From: an uncultured Clostridia bacterium
GTDB taxonomy: Bacteria; Bacillota; Clostridia; Oscillospirales; CAG-272
Assembly (NCBI GenBank): GCA_946618395.1
Contig: CAMOLD010000008.1
Span: 1-25,474 of the forward strand
DNA length: 25,474 nucleotides
Reading direction: 5' to 3'
Each line of letters begins with the position of its first letter. The first letter of the stretch is position 1. This document shows, in pieces, positions 14,237 through 22,962 of this stretch. The notes under the pieces are model-generated. The model had not been told where the DNA came from, made no database searches, and worked only from the letters and a program-made list of their open reading frames with translations. The position numbers and the translations under genes were made by a program.

Positions 14237-16165
14237 ATGGGATTGACACTGGCACAAAAAATCATTCAGAATCACCTTGTCGGCGGAACAATGAAAGCCG
14301 GCGAAGAAATTGCCTTGCGGATTGACCAAACGCTGACGCAGGACGCAACCGGAACCATGGCGTATCTGGAATTTGAAGCTATGGGAATTGACCGTGTTCG
14401 CACCGAAAAAAGCGTTGCATATATCGACCACAACACTCTGCAATCCGGCTTTGAAAACGCCGATGACCACCGGTATATCCAATCGGTGGCAAAAAAACAC
14501 GGCATCTATTTTTCCCGCCCCGGAAACGGCATTTGCCATCAGGTGCACCTGGAGCGCTTTGGCGTTCCGGGAAAGACGCTGATCGGGTCGGATAGCCATA
14601 CGCCCACCGGCGGCGGAATTGGTATGCTTGCGTTTGGCGCGGGCGGCCTGGACGTTGCCGTTGCCATGGGCGGCGGTGCCTACTACATCACCATGCCGCG
14701 CATGATCCGCGTGAATCTGACCGGCAAGCTGAACCCGTTTGTGACGGCGAAGGACGTCAGCCTGGAAATTTTGCGAATTCTTTCGGTCAAAGGCGGCGTT
14801 GGCTCTATCATCGAGTGGGGCGGCGAGGGCATTCAAACCCTTTCGGTGCCGGAGCGCGCCACCATTACCAATATGGGCACCGAGCTTGGCGCAACCACTT
14901 CGATTTTCCCCTCCGATGAAATTACCAAAGCCTTTTTGAAGGCGCAGGGAAGAGTGCAGGATTATCAGCCTCTTGCCGCCGACCCGGATGCGGTATATGA
15001 CCGCGTGATCGACATTGATCTTTCCGCGCTCAAGCCGCTCATCGCCTGCCCGCACATGCCGGACAACGTGGTCACGGTGGAAAGCTTGAAAGGAACCAAA
15101 GTTGACCAGGTTTGCATTGGCTCCTGCACCAATTCCTCGCTTTTGGATTTGTTAAAAGTAGCCGCTTTACTCAAAGGAAAAACCGTTGATCCAAGCGTTA
15201 GCGTTTCGGTTTCTCCCGGATCGCGCCAGGTGCTTTCCATGCTTGCCGACTGCGGCGCCCTTTCGGATATTCTTGCCAGCGGCGCACGTCTGTTGGAGTG
15301 CGCTTGCGGACCTTGTATCGGCATGGGCTTTTCGCCCAACTCCGGCGGCGTGAGCCTGCGGACCTTTAACCGCAATTTTGAGGGGAGAAGCGGCACGCGG
15401 GACGCAAAGGTTTATCTTGTTTCGCCCGAAACGGCGGTTGCCGCGGCACTGACCGGAGAGATCACCGATCCGCGCCTGTTGGGCGAGGCGCCGGCAGTAT
15501 CCTTGCCGGAGGCTTTCCGCATTGACGACAGCGCCGTATTGGCGCCCGCAACGCCGGAGGAAGCCGCATCGGTAGAGGTTTTGCGCGGTCCCAATATCAA
15601 GGAATTCCCCAAAACCAAGCCGCTGGACGATTTGGTGACGGCGGAGTTGACCTTGAAGGTTGGCGACAACATTACCACCGACCACATTATGCCTGCCGGC
15701 TCCAAAATTTTGCCCTACCGCTCCAATATTCCGTATCTTTCCAAGTTCTGCTTTGCCGTTTGCGACGAGAGTTTTGCCGAGCGCTCCAAAGCTGCCGGAA
15801 ACGGATTTGTTGTTGGCGGTGAGAACTACGGGCAGGGGTCTTCGCGCGAGCACGCCGCGCTGGTGCCGCTTTATCTCGGCGTTCGCGCCGTGATTGCCAA
15901 GAGTTTTGCGCGCATTCATGCCGCAAATCTGATCAATGCCGGCATTTTGCCGCTGACCTTTGCAAACGCCGGGGACTACGACAAACTGACGCAGGGCGAC
16001 CGCCTGACCTTGACCGATTTGAAAGAGGGCATGAAACGGGGCGAGATCCTTTTGAAGAACGAAACCACCGGCGAGACGATTACGCTTGCATGCTCGTTTA
16101 CCGACCGCCAGCGCGAAATTTTGCTTGCGGGCGGACTGTTGGCATACACCAAAGCGGCAAACTGA
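14237..16165 (+). CDS. acn: Aconitate hydratase (mitochondrial-like, about 640-residue type)
   Basis: A protein of 642 residues that isomerises citrate to isocitrate using a 4Fe-4S cluster. Cluster ligands are C297 in IGSCTNSS and C357 and C360 in CACGPCIG. Also visible are GSDSHTPTGGG (117-127 region), the swivelling-domain sequence TTDHIMPAG, and YGQGSSREHAAL with the catalytic serine region. The shorter length and sequence fit the anaerobe/mitochondrial-type aconitase rather than the 900-residue AcnA/IRP form. It begins three bases after the GntR stop and has a CGAGG site. Isocitrate dehydrogenase follows after 20 bases. A 3-isopropylmalate dehydratase large subunit is excluded because the C-terminal swivel domain is fused. 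Confidence 0.94.
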   Translation: MGLTLAQKIIQNHLVGGTMKAGEEIALRIDQTLTQDATGTMAYLEFEAMGIDRVRTEKSVAYIDHNTLQSGFENADDHRYIQSVAKKHGIYFSRPGNGICHQVHLERFGVPGKTLIGSDSHTPTGGGIGMLAFGAGGLDVAVAMGGGAYYITMPRMIRVNLTGKLNPFVTAKDVSLEILRILSVKGGVGSIIEWGGEGIQTLSVPERATITNMGTELGATTSIFPSDEITKAFLKAQGRVQDYQPLAADPDAVYDRVIDIDLSALKPLIACPHMPDNVVTVESLKGTKVDQVCIGSCTNSSLLDLLKVAALLKGKTVDPSVSVSVSPGSRQVLSMLADCGALSDILASGARLLECACGPCIGMGFSPNSGGVSLRTFNRNFEGRSGTRDAKVYLVSPETAVAAALTGEITDPRLLGEAPAVSLPEAFRIDDSAVLAPATPEEAASVEVLRGPNIKEFPKTKPLDDLVTAELTLKVGDNITTDHIMPAGSKILPYRSNIPYLSKFCFAVCDESFAERSKAAGNGFVVGGENYGQGSSREHAALVPLYLGVRAVIAKSFARIHAANLINAGILPLTFANAGDYDKLTQGDRLTLTDLKEGMKRGEILLKNETTGETITLACSFTDRQREILLAGGLLAYTKAAN

Positions 16166-16185
16166 AAAAGGAGAATTTTTCCGAA

Positions 16186-17346
16186 ATGAATACGATCAAT
16201 CAACAAATCGAGCAGGCAACCGCCGCTTTTCGCGCGCTTTTGGAGGAACAGCTTGCGCGCCAGAACGAAATGGAAAAAGGGGCTGTGGCAAAGGATTTTT
16301 CCAAACTTTCTCCCATTCGCGTGGGCATTTGCCCCGGCGACGGGATCGGTCCGATTTTGACGCGCGAGGCAAAACGGCTTTTGGAGCAATTGTTGAAGGA
16401 GGAGATCGCCTCCGGAAAGATCGAACTTTGCGACATTGAGGGTTTGACCATTGAGAACCGCCTTGCCAAAGGAGAGGCAGTTCCCAAAGAAACGCTTGCG
16501 GCAATCAAGGCTTGCGACGTGTTGCTCAAAGGCCCCACCACAACGCCCAAGGGCGGAACCATGGAAAGCGCAAACGTTGCTTTGCGCCGGGAGCTGGATC
16601 TTTACGCAAACGTGCGTCCGGTTACCGTGCCGGAAGAGGGCATTGACTGGATCTTCTTCCGCGAAAACACCGAAGGGGAATACGTTTTGGGAAGCAAGGG
16701 CGTGGAACTGCCCGGCAAGCTTGCCATGGACTTTAAGGTGACCACAAACGCAGGCACGCGCCGCATTGCGCGCGCCGCCTTTGAGTATGCTAAAAACAAC
16801 GGGAAAACAAGCGTTTCCATTGTTACCAAGGCAAACATTATGAAGAAGACGGACGGCAATTTCTCGGTACTTTCCCATGAAATTGCCAAAGAATATCCTG
16901 GAATTGAGGCGGAAGACTGGTATATCGACATTATGACGGCAAACCTGGTCAACCCCGCAATTCGGAGCAAATTCCAGGTATTTTTGCTGCCCAATCTTTA
17001 CGGCGATATCATCACCGACGAGGCGGCGCAAATCCAGGGCGGCGTTGGAACGGCGGGCAGTGCCAACATCGGCGACCGGTATGCCATGTTTGAAGCAATT
17101 CACGGAAGCGCGCCCCGCATGATTGAAGAGGGGATTGGAGAATATGCAAATCCTTCCAGCCTGTTCAAAGCGGTGGAAATGATGCTTCGGCACATCAATC
17201 TGACAAAAAAAGCGGATCTGCTTGCCAAAGCGATGGAGATTTGCACCGAAAAAGAAAAGAAGGTTATTGTTACCGGGAACCGCGATGGTGCAACCGCACG
17301 GGAATTTTCGGATTATCTTTTGCAAACGCTTGCGGCAATTTCCTGA
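16186..17346 (+). CDS. icd: Isocitrate dehydrogenase (isocitrate/isopropylmalate dehydrogenase family)
   Basis: A protein of 386 residues that converts isocitrate to 2-oxoglutarate and CO2. After an N-terminal region of about 42 residues rich in Glu, Gln and Ala comes the family start IRVGICPGDGIGP. Motifs: GTMESANVALRRELDLYANVRP (substrate Ser and Arg residues; S128, R134, R144), RENTEGEY with the catalytic tyrosine Y166, TKANIMKKTDG with catalytic lysine K215, and LYGDIITDEA with metal aspartates D274 and D278. At the cofactor position after HGSAP it has R311-M312; E. coli NADP enzyme has Lys-Tyr and NAD enzymes have Asp-Ile, so the cofactor is unclear. The start at 16186 follows AAAAAGGAG. 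It ends the citrate operon. Context and the TMESANVALRRELDLYANVRP motif favour isocitrate over isopropylmalate. Confidence 0.92.
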   Translation: MNTINQQIEQATAAFRALLEEQLARQNEMEKGAVAKDFSKLSPIRVGICPGDGIGPILTREAKRLLEQLLKEEIASGKIELCDIEGLTIENRLAKGEAVPKETLAAIKACDVLLKGPTTTPKGGTMESANVALRRELDLYANVRPVTVPEEGIDWIFFRENTEGEYVLGSKGVELPGKLAMDFKVTTNAGTRRIARAAFEYAKNNGKTSVSIVTKANIMKKTDGNFSVLSHEIAKEYPGIEAEDWYIDIMTANLVNPAIRSKFQVFLLPNLYGDIITDEAAQIQGGVGTAGSANIGDRYAMFEAIHGSAPRMIEEGIGEYANPSSLFKAVEMMLRHINLTKKADLLAKAMEICTEKEKKVIVTGNRDGATAREFSDYLLQTLAAIS

Positions 17347-17375
17347 AAAAAGCAGGAAAAACGCGGGCGATCCTG

Positions 17376-17404
17376 TTTACAAATCCACGCTTTTGTGGTA
17401 AAAT
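17376..17404 (+). promoter_or_regulatory. SigA-type promoter of the CPBP protease-tadA-asnA operon
   Basis: TTTACA (17376-17381) and TAAAAT (17399-17404) with a 17-base spacer. It lies about 30 bases upstream of the start at 17438. Two matches to consensus boxes make it likely. Confidence 0.75.
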
Positions 17405-17437
17405 ATAGGAAAGTCTTGAAAAAAGGAGGGAAAGGCA

Positions 17438-18451
17438 GTGTTACCGACGGCATCAAACGAATACCGCTATTGGAAAATTTTGCGCTCCGTCGGCTTTACC
17501 TTGCTGATTTTCCTTGCTTTCATCAATATTGCCGGCATTCTTGCCACGCTCCTCAAAGCCCTGCTCGCTCTTGTGGCGAGAGATCAGGTGACCGTTGAGG
17601 TGGTTTACCAGCTCTTTTATGCCGCGGTGTATCTTTCGGCATTTATGCTCCCGGTCATTTTTTTGAGGAAAATGATTCGGAAAGCCGGATTTTCCTATCA
17701 ACCCATGCGCGCGTCCCTGAAAGTATCCCCCTGGTTGCCGTTGATTCTGTTTGCCGGAATTGCCGTGGTTTTGGCAACCGCCTATCTCAACGCTTCCATG
17801 ATCAGCATTTTTTCGTTCTTCGATTTTAGCAAATTGTTGCCGGAAACGACCGAAAACAGCCCTTGGTATAGCGTTGTGCTCACCTTTTTGGTCATTTGTC
17901 TTGTGCCGGCGGTTTGCGAGGAGTTTTTATTCCGCGGCGCTATTTTGACCAATTTACTCCCGTTCGGGCGCTCGCAGGCAATTTTGATCAGCGCGCTCCT
18001 GTTCGGCTTGATGCACCAAAATTTTGCGCAGTTCTTTTATGCCTTCTGCGCCGGAATTGTTCTCGGTTTGGTTTATGAGCGCACGGGAAGCATTTGGAGC
18101 TGTATGCTGTTGCACCTGACCAACAATTTCTTCTCTACCTTTGAATCGGAGCTTGCAAACGCCTTTGGCAGTCGGCTTTCTCCGGTTGCAATAACGGTTT
18201 TGGAAGTTTTTGTGTTTGCGGTGGGGCTGATTTCGGCAGCGATTTTGATTCTTCGCTTCGCCCCGCGTAAACAAACATTCCGGGAGGGGATTTTTGGCAA
18301 ACCCGTTCCGGCAGACGATACCTATGCGGAATACCCGCTTCCCGCAAAACAGCGGATCAAACGCTTTTTCAACGTGCCGATGAGTCTGTTTTTGATTTTG
18401 GCACTGGTTGAGGCGGTTTTGGTGCTTGTTTTGCTCCCGTTTATGCCATGA
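17438..18451 (+). CDS. CPBP-family intramembrane metalloprotease
   Basis: A membrane protein of 337 residues with about eight hydrophobic segments. It carries the three CPBP (Abi/CAAX protease-like) motifs: EE-x3-R at E161, E162 and R166 (CEEFLFRG), H193 in FGLMHQNFAQF, and H226 with N229-N230 in LLHLTNNFF. These residues form the metal-dependent active site inside the membrane in the Rce1-related family. A basic C-terminal linker (about 275-315) precedes a last hydrophobic helix. The start is a GTG at 17438 with AAGGAGGG seven to eight bases upstream; no ATG gives a comparable site. Substrate unknown: bacterial members process peptides or bacteriocins, or regulate other proteins. The stop overlaps the tadA start in ATGATGA, so they are coupled. 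Confidence 0.9.
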   Translation: MLPTASNEYRYWKILRSVGFTLLIFLAFINIAGILATLLKALLALVARDQVTVEVVYQLFYAAVYLSAFMLPVIFLRKMIRKAGFSYQPMRASLKVSPWLPLILFAGIAVVLATAYLNASMISIFSFFDFSKLLPETTENSPWYSVVLTFLVICLVPAVCEEFLFRGAILTNLLPFGRSQAILISALLFGLMHQNFAQFFYAFCAGIVLGLVYERTGSIWSCMLLHLTNNFFSTFESELANAFGSRLSPVAITVLEVFVFAVGLISAAILILRFAPRKQTFREGIFGKPVPADDTYAEYPLPAKQRIKRFFNVPMSLFLILALVEAVLVLVLLPFMP

Positions 18452-18915
18452 TGACCGACGAGAGTATGATCCGCGAAGCGCTTGCAGTTGCCGAGCTTGC
18501 AGGCAAAGCCGACGAGGTGCCGATTGGCGCCGTTCTTGTTGACGGCGAGGGGAACATTCTTGCCAAAGCGGCAAACCGCACCGAGACCGACAAAAGTGCC
18601 GTTGCCCATGCCGAGCTTTTGGCAATTGCCGAGGCTTGCCGACTGCGCAAAAGCCGCAGGCTGACCGATTGCACGATTTATGTTACGCTGGAGCCTTGCC
18701 CCATGTGTGCCGGCGCCATTGCATCGGCGCGCATTTCGCGCGTGGTGTTTGGTGCAAGCGATCCGCGGGCGGGCGCCTACGGAAGCTTGATTGATTTATC
18801 CGCTCTTCCGCTGGAATCCAAACCGCAGGTGTGCGGCGGCGTTCTGGCAGAGGAATGTTTGGCACCCATTCGTAGGTTCTTTCAAGAAAAACGCAAACAA
18901 ACCAAATGGAAATAA
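18448..18915 (+). CDS. tadA: tRNA-specific adenosine deaminase
   Basis: A protein of 155 residues in the usual size for TadA, which converts adenosine-34 to inosine in tRNA-Arg(ACG). The zinc deaminase motif is H54-A-E56, with the second motif P83-C84-P85-M86-C87. VPIGAVLVD and the stretch VVFGASDPRAGAYGS are TadA-like. The start overlaps the protease stop (ATGATGA at 18448), and either the first or second ATG could be used. asnA starts 11 bases after the stop. Free guanine or cytosine deaminases share the motif, but the C-terminal pattern EECLAPIRRFFQEKR fits TadA. Confidence 0.94.
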   Translation: MMTDESMIREALAVAELAGKADEVPIGAVLVDGEGNILAKAANRTETDKSAVAHAELLAIAEACRLRKSRRLTDCTIYVTLEPCPMCAGAIASARISRVVFGASDPRAGAYGSLIDLSALPLESKPQVCGGVLAEECLAPIRRFFQEKRKQTKWK

Positions 18916-18925
18916 AGAGGTAATT

Positions 18926-19930
18926 ATGCAAAAAACAGTTATTCCAAAAGGCTATCGCTCCTTTTTGACCCTTCGTCAAACCGAATATGCCATCAAAAAG
19001 GTCAAGGACTTTTTTGAACGGGACCTTGCAACCCAGCTCAATTTGACACGTGTATCGGCGCCTCTCTTCGTTGCGCCCGAAAGTGGATTGAACGATGATT
19101 TGAACGGCGTGGAGCGCCCGGTCGGGTTTGATCTTTTGTCGGGGAAAAAGCTGGAAATCGTTCATTCGCTGGCAAAATGGAAACGCTACGCTTTGAAAGA
19201 ATACGATTTTGAGGTTGGCGAGGGGCTTTATACCGATATGAACGCCATTCGCCGCGACGAAGAGACCGACAACATTCATTCCATGTTTGTTGACCAATGG
19301 GACTGGGAAAAGATTATTCGCCGAGAGGAGCGCACGCAGAAAACGCTGCACGATAGCGTAAAATGTATTTATGCGGCTTTGCGCCATACCGAAAACTACA
19401 TCGTGAACGAGTATTCCTTCATCAATAAGCTTTTGCCCGAAAAAATCACCTTTGTTACCACGCAGGAGCTGGAAGACCGCTACCCGGAAAAAACGCCGAA
19501 AGAACGCGAATATCTTGCGGCAAAAGAATACGGCGCTATCTTCTTGGAGCAGATCGGCGGCGCGCTGAAGAGCGGAAGTATTCACGACGGCAGAGCGCCG
19601 GACTACGACGATTGGTCGCTCAACGGTGACATCATCGTTTACTATCCGGTTTTGGATATTGCACTGGAGCTTTCCTCTATGGGTATTCGGGTAGATGAGG
19701 ACGCGCTGAAGCGCCAGCTTGCCGTTCGCGGTTGCGAAGAGCGCGCAAAACTGCCCTTCCACAAAGCGCTTTTGAACGGGGAACTGCCCTATACCATCGG
19801 CGGCGGCATTGGTCAATCGCGCATGTGCATGTTCTTCTTGCGCAAAGCGCACATTGGCGAGGTGCAATCCTCCTATTGGAAGCCGGAGGAAATTCAAATT
19901 TGCAACGCCGCGGGCGTGCATTTGCTTTGA
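18926..19930 (+). CDS. asnA: Aspartate-ammonia ligase (asparagine synthetase A)
   Basis: A protein of 334 residues, matching AsnA (330 in E. coli). It makes asparagine from aspartate and ammonia with ATP, in the class II tRNA-synthetase fold. Recognised stretches: the N-terminal FLTLRQTEYAIKKVKDFFE, VSAPLFVAPESGLNDDLNGVERPV, AKWKRYAL, EGLYTDMNAIRRDE, VDQWDWEKII, and the motif 3-like GGGIGQSRMCMFFLRKAHIGEVQ. The start at 18926 follows AAAGAGG, which overlaps the tadA stop. It is the last gene of the protease-tadA-asnA operon and ends at a terminator. AsnA uses free ammonia, which suits an anaerobe with ample ammonium. Confidence 0.97.
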   Translation: MQKTVIPKGYRSFLTLRQTEYAIKKVKDFFERDLATQLNLTRVSAPLFVAPESGLNDDLNGVERPVGFDLLSGKKLEIVHSLAKWKRYALKEYDFEVGEGLYTDMNAIRRDEETDNIHSMFVDQWDWEKIIRREERTQKTLHDSVKCIYAALRHTENYIVNEYSFINKLLPEKITFVTTQELEDRYPEKTPKEREYLAAKEYGAIFLEQIGGALKSGSIHDGRAPDYDDWSLNGDIIVYYPVLDIALELSSMGIRVDEDALKRQLAVRGCEERAKLPFHKALLNGELPYTIGGGIGQSRMCMFFLRKAHIGEVQSSYWKPEEIQICNAAGVHLL

Positions 19931-19951
19931 AAAAGAAAAAGACAAACGAAA

Positions 19952-19988
19952 AAGGAAGGATCCCGTAGGATTCTTCCTTCTTCTTTTG
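19952..19988 (+). terminator. Intrinsic terminator of asnA operon
   Basis: AAGGAAGGATCC (19952-19963) pairs with GGATTCTTCCTT (19968-19979), a 12-pair stem with one G-U and loop CGTA, followed by CTTCTTTT. Confidence 0.85.
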
Positions 19989-19997
19989 TCGAAACGA

Positions 19998-20026
19998 TTG
20001 ACAAGAAAAGGGAATTGTGCTATAAT
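19998..20026 (+). promoter_or_regulatory. SigA-type promoter of trkAH
   Basis: Perfect TTGACA (19998-20003) and perfect TATAAT (20021-20026) with a 17-base spacer, ten bases after the asnA terminator. The leader of about 50 bases shows no riboswitch-like structure. Confidence 0.9.
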
Positions 20027-20081
20027 AATATGAATAAATTGGAAAGTCTTTCTTGCTTGAAGTTGAGGAGGGAAAACTTGA

Positions 20082-21440
20082 ATGAAGATTTTAATTGCCG
20101 GTGGCGGTAAATTGGGCGAAACTCTGGCGCGTCAGCTTTCGCTGGAAAAGCATGAAATTACGCTGGTGGACACGGATTCCGCCATTTTGGAGCTTTGCGT
20201 CAACCGCTTTGACGTCATGGCTGTGCAGGGGAACTGCGCCGCCATGGAGGTTTTGCAGGAAGCTGGTGTTAAAAGCGCTAACTTGCTGATTGCCGTTACC
20301 GGCTCGGATGAGGCAAACCTTCTTTGTTGCACCACCGCGCACTGGATGAACCCCGATTTACATACCATTGCGCGCATCCGCAACCCGGAATACAACGAGC
20401 AGGCATATTTGATGAAAGACGCGTTTGCAATTTCCATGACCGTCAACCCCGATCAGCAGGCGGCAACCGAAATTGAGCGGCTGCTCAAATATCCCGGCTT
20501 CCTCAAACGCGATACCTTTGCAAAGGGAAGAATGGAAATTGTGGAACTCCGCCTGGATGCCGGAAGTAAGCTTTGCAACGTTCCTTTGAACAATTTGAAC
20601 AGCATTATCAAATGCAAGGTTTTGGTTTGCACTGTTTTGCGTGACGGAAACGCCATTACGCCAACCGGTCATTTCGTCCTGCAAGAGGGCGACCGCCTGT
20701 TTGTAACGGCACCCACCGATACGCTTTCGGTCCTTTTGAAAAACCTTGGCGCCATTACGCACCGCGTTTCGCGCGTGATGATCGTTGGCGGCGGCAAAAT
20801 CGGATATTATCTTGCCGACGCGCTTCAAAAAAGCCACGTTGACGTGCAGTTGATTGAGCGGAACGAGGAAAAATGCGAGGCGCTTGCCAACCTTTTGCCG
20901 GACATCAACGTCATTCACGGCGACGCCAGCGAACAGGCGCTTTTGGAGAGCGAAGGGCTGCATTCCAGCTCGGCGCTGGTTGCTTTGACGGGTTTGGATG
21001 AACTCAACATGGTCATTGCGCTTTACGGCAAACGGGCAAACGTTCCGCAGGTGATTACCAAGGTGAGCCGCATTGAGGATACCTCGGTGATTGACAACCT
21101 TTCCCTTGGAAGCGTAATCAACCCCGGAAACCTTTGCTGCAACACCATTGTCCGCTATGTGCGCGCCATGCAAAACCAGGTGGGTGCGGCGATCACCGTG
21201 CACTCCATTGCCGACGGAAAAGCCGAAGCTTCCGAATTTTTGATTGACGAAACCATGCCGCATTGCGGCGAGCCGCTCAAATCGCTCAAATTGCGGGAAA
21301 ACGTGCTGATCGTTGGCATCAACCGCGGCAACCATACCGAAATTCCAAACGGCGATTCGGTCTTTTACGCAGGGGATTCGGTGATTGTCGTTTCGGACGG
21401 AAAAAATGTGATTGGTCATTTCAGCGATATTTTCGCATAA
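20082..21440 (+). CDS. trkA: Trk potassium uptake system protein TrkA
   Basis: A cytoplasmic gating subunit of 452 residues with two tandem RCK units. The first starts MKILIAGGGKLGETLARQL with the NAD-binding GGGKLG at 7-12 and acidic end VDTD. The second starts VMIVGGGKIGYYLADAL near residue 230 and has IERNEEK. Each is followed by a TrkA-C domain (regions around VPLNNLNSIIKCKVLV and EPLKSLKLRENVLIVG). It forms a tetramer on TrkH and controls potassium flux in response to nucleotides. The start follows AGGAGGG about ten bases upstream. trkH begins 15 bases after the stop, so they are one operon under the promoter at 19998. Confidence 0.96.
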   Translation: MKILIAGGGKLGETLARQLSLEKHEITLVDTDSAILELCVNRFDVMAVQGNCAAMEVLQEAGVKSANLLIAVTGSDEANLLCCTTAHWMNPDLHTIARIRNPEYNEQAYLMKDAFAISMTVNPDQQAATEIERLLKYPGFLKRDTFAKGRMEIVELRLDAGSKLCNVPLNNLNSIIKCKVLVCTVLRDGNAITPTGHFVLQEGDRLFVTAPTDTLSVLLKNLGAITHRVSRVMIVGGGKIGYYLADALQKSHVDVQLIERNEEKCEALANLLPDINVIHGDASEQALLESEGLHSSSALVALTGLDELNMVIALYGKRANVPQVITKVSRIEDTSVIDNLSLGSVINPGNLCCNTIVRYVRAMQNQVGAAITVHSIADGKAEASEFLIDETMPHCGEPLKSLKLRENVLIVGINRGNHTEIPNGDSVFYAGDSVIVVSDGKNVIGHFSDIFA

Positions 21441-21455
21441 ACTGGAGAATCGCTT

Positions 21456-22916
21456 ATGAATTATCGGATGATAGGCAGAATCAACGCGTTGATTTTGCTG
21501 ATCGAAGGATTTTTTATGATTCCGGCGTTGATCTTTTCGCTGGTGGACCGCGATTTTGCGGTAACTAAGGGATTTTTGATCACCATGGGCGCCATTGTGG
21601 TGTTTGCCGGAATTCTGCTCTTGCTTTCGCGCAAGGCAAAACGCGGGTTTTATGCACGCGAGGGTTTGGTTTGCGTTGGAATTGGCTGGATCCTCATCAG
21701 TTTGTTCGGCTCCTGCCCCTATTGGATCTCTGGGCAGATCCCGAATTTTGCAAACGCGCTGTTTGAGTCGGTTTCCGGCTTGACGACAACGGGCGCCTCG
21801 ATTGTTCCCGCAGTGGAAAACCTTGCGCGCGCCATCAACTATTGGCGGTGCTTTACCCACTGGCTGGGCGGCATGGGCGTTCTGGTTTTCCTTTTGGCGG
21901 TTGCGCCGATTGGTGAGCAGAGCGAAGGCTTTACCATGCACCTTTTGCGCGCGGAAAGCCCGGGACCAAGCGTTGGCAAACTGGTGCCGCGGATGCGCCG
22001 CACGGCGGCAATTTTGTATATCATTTACATTTTGCTGACGCTTTTGGATTTCTTGTTTTTGGTTTGCGGAGAAATGCCGGCGTTTGACGCGCTTTGCACC
22101 TCCTTTGCAACGGCGGGAACCGGCGGCTTTGGAATTAAAAACGACAGCATTGCCGGCTACAGCCCGTATATTCAAAACGTTTGCACGGTCTTTATGCTGT
22201 TGTTTGGCGTGAATTTCAGCTGTTATTATCTGATTTTGCTCCGGCAGGTCAAGAACGTCCTGAAAGACGAGGAATTTCGTTTATATTGGGGCGTTGTCAT
22301 CGCCTCCACGGCCCTCATCACCTTCAATTTGTTCCGCGCCGCAACCTATACTACATTTGGCGAAACGCTTCGCCATTCGGCGTTCCAGGTTTCCTCCATT
22401 ATCACAACCACCGGCTTTGCAACCACCAATTTTGACCTTTGGCCAACCTTTTCAAAAGCCATTCTGCTGTTTTTGATGACGATTGGCGCCTGCGCCGGCA
22501 GCACGGGCGGCGGATTCAAATTTGCAAGAGTGTTGTTGATTTTTAAGGCGCTCGGCCGTAATATCCGCCAGTTGTTGCATCCAAATAGCGTCAAGGTCAT
22601 TCATGTCAACGGGCGGCAGGTGGACGAAAAGACCATTTCCAACACCAATGCCTTTCTGGTTGCCTACGTTGTCATTCTGATTTCCAGCTTTTTGCTTCTT
22701 TGCATTGATCATATTTCCGTTTTGACCGGGTTTACGGCAGTTCTTGCCTGCCTGAACAACGTTGGTCCCGGTTTGGATGCGGTCGGTCCGGCTTGCAACT
22801 ACGCCGGTTTGAGCATCTTTTCCAAAATCGTCCTCATCATTGATATGCTGGCAGGGCGGTTGGAGATTTTCCCGATTCTCATTTTGTTTAGCCGCAGAAC
22901 CTGGAAAAAATATTAA
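21456..22916 (+). CDS. trkH: Trk potassium transporter TrkH
   Basis: A membrane protein of 486 residues, the potassium pore partner of TrkA. The four pore loops with selectivity-filter glycines are visible: SGLTTTGASIV, TAGTGGFGIKND, TTTGFATTNFD, and NNVGPGLDAVGP. Between them lie the paired transmembrane helices of the SKT superfamily. The GACAGSTGGGFKFAR stretch corresponds to the TrkH intramembrane gating region. The start at 21456 has GGAG about ten bases upstream and follows trkA by 15 bases. Length fits TrkH/TrkG (483-485). A KtrB assignment is less likely because the partner is a two-RCK TrkA. Confidence 0.96.
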   Translation: MNYRMIGRINALILLIEGFFMIPALIFSLVDRDFAVTKGFLITMGAIVVFAGILLLLSRKAKRGFYAREGLVCVGIGWILISLFGSCPYWISGQIPNFANALFESVSGLTTTGASIVPAVENLARAINYWRCFTHWLGGMGVLVFLLAVAPIGEQSEGFTMHLLRAESPGPSVGKLVPRMRRTAAILYIIYILLTLLDFLFLVCGEMPAFDALCTSFATAGTGGFGIKNDSIAGYSPYIQNVCTVFMLLFGVNFSCYYLILLRQVKNVLKDEEFRLYWGVVIASTALITFNLFRAATYTTFGETLRHSAFQVSSIITTTGFATTNFDLWPTFSKAILLFLMTIGACAGSTGGGFKFARVLLIFKALGRNIRQLLHPNSVKVIHVNGRQVDEKTISNTNAFLVAYVVILISSFLLLCIDHISVLTGFTAVLACLNNVGPGLDAVGPACNYAGLSIFSKIVLIIDMLAGRLEIFPILILFSRRTWKKY

Positions 22917-22960
22917 AAAAATACCGCCGTTCCGTTTTTGCGCAACGGAACGGCGGATTG
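22917..22960. terminator. Strong hairpin terminator between convergent genes
   Basis: CCGCCGTTCCGTT (22924-22936) pairs perfectly with AACGGAACGGCGG (22944-22956), loop TTTGCGC. The A run before it gives a good T run on the minus strand, so it best serves the gene at 22963-23355; the plus-strand side (ATTGCTTT) is weaker. Confidence 0.87.
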
Positions 22961-22962
22961 CT

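Noticed and set aside
17339..17359. Hairpin TTTCCTG/CAGGAAA at the end of isocitrate dehydrogenase
   Set aside because: It is not followed by a T run (ACGCGGGCG follows), so it is not a convincing intrinsic terminator. How the citrate operon ends remains open.
20027..20081. c-di-AMP (ydaO) riboswitch in the trkAH leader
   Set aside because: The leader is only about 55 bases and lacks any structure of the size this riboswitch needs.
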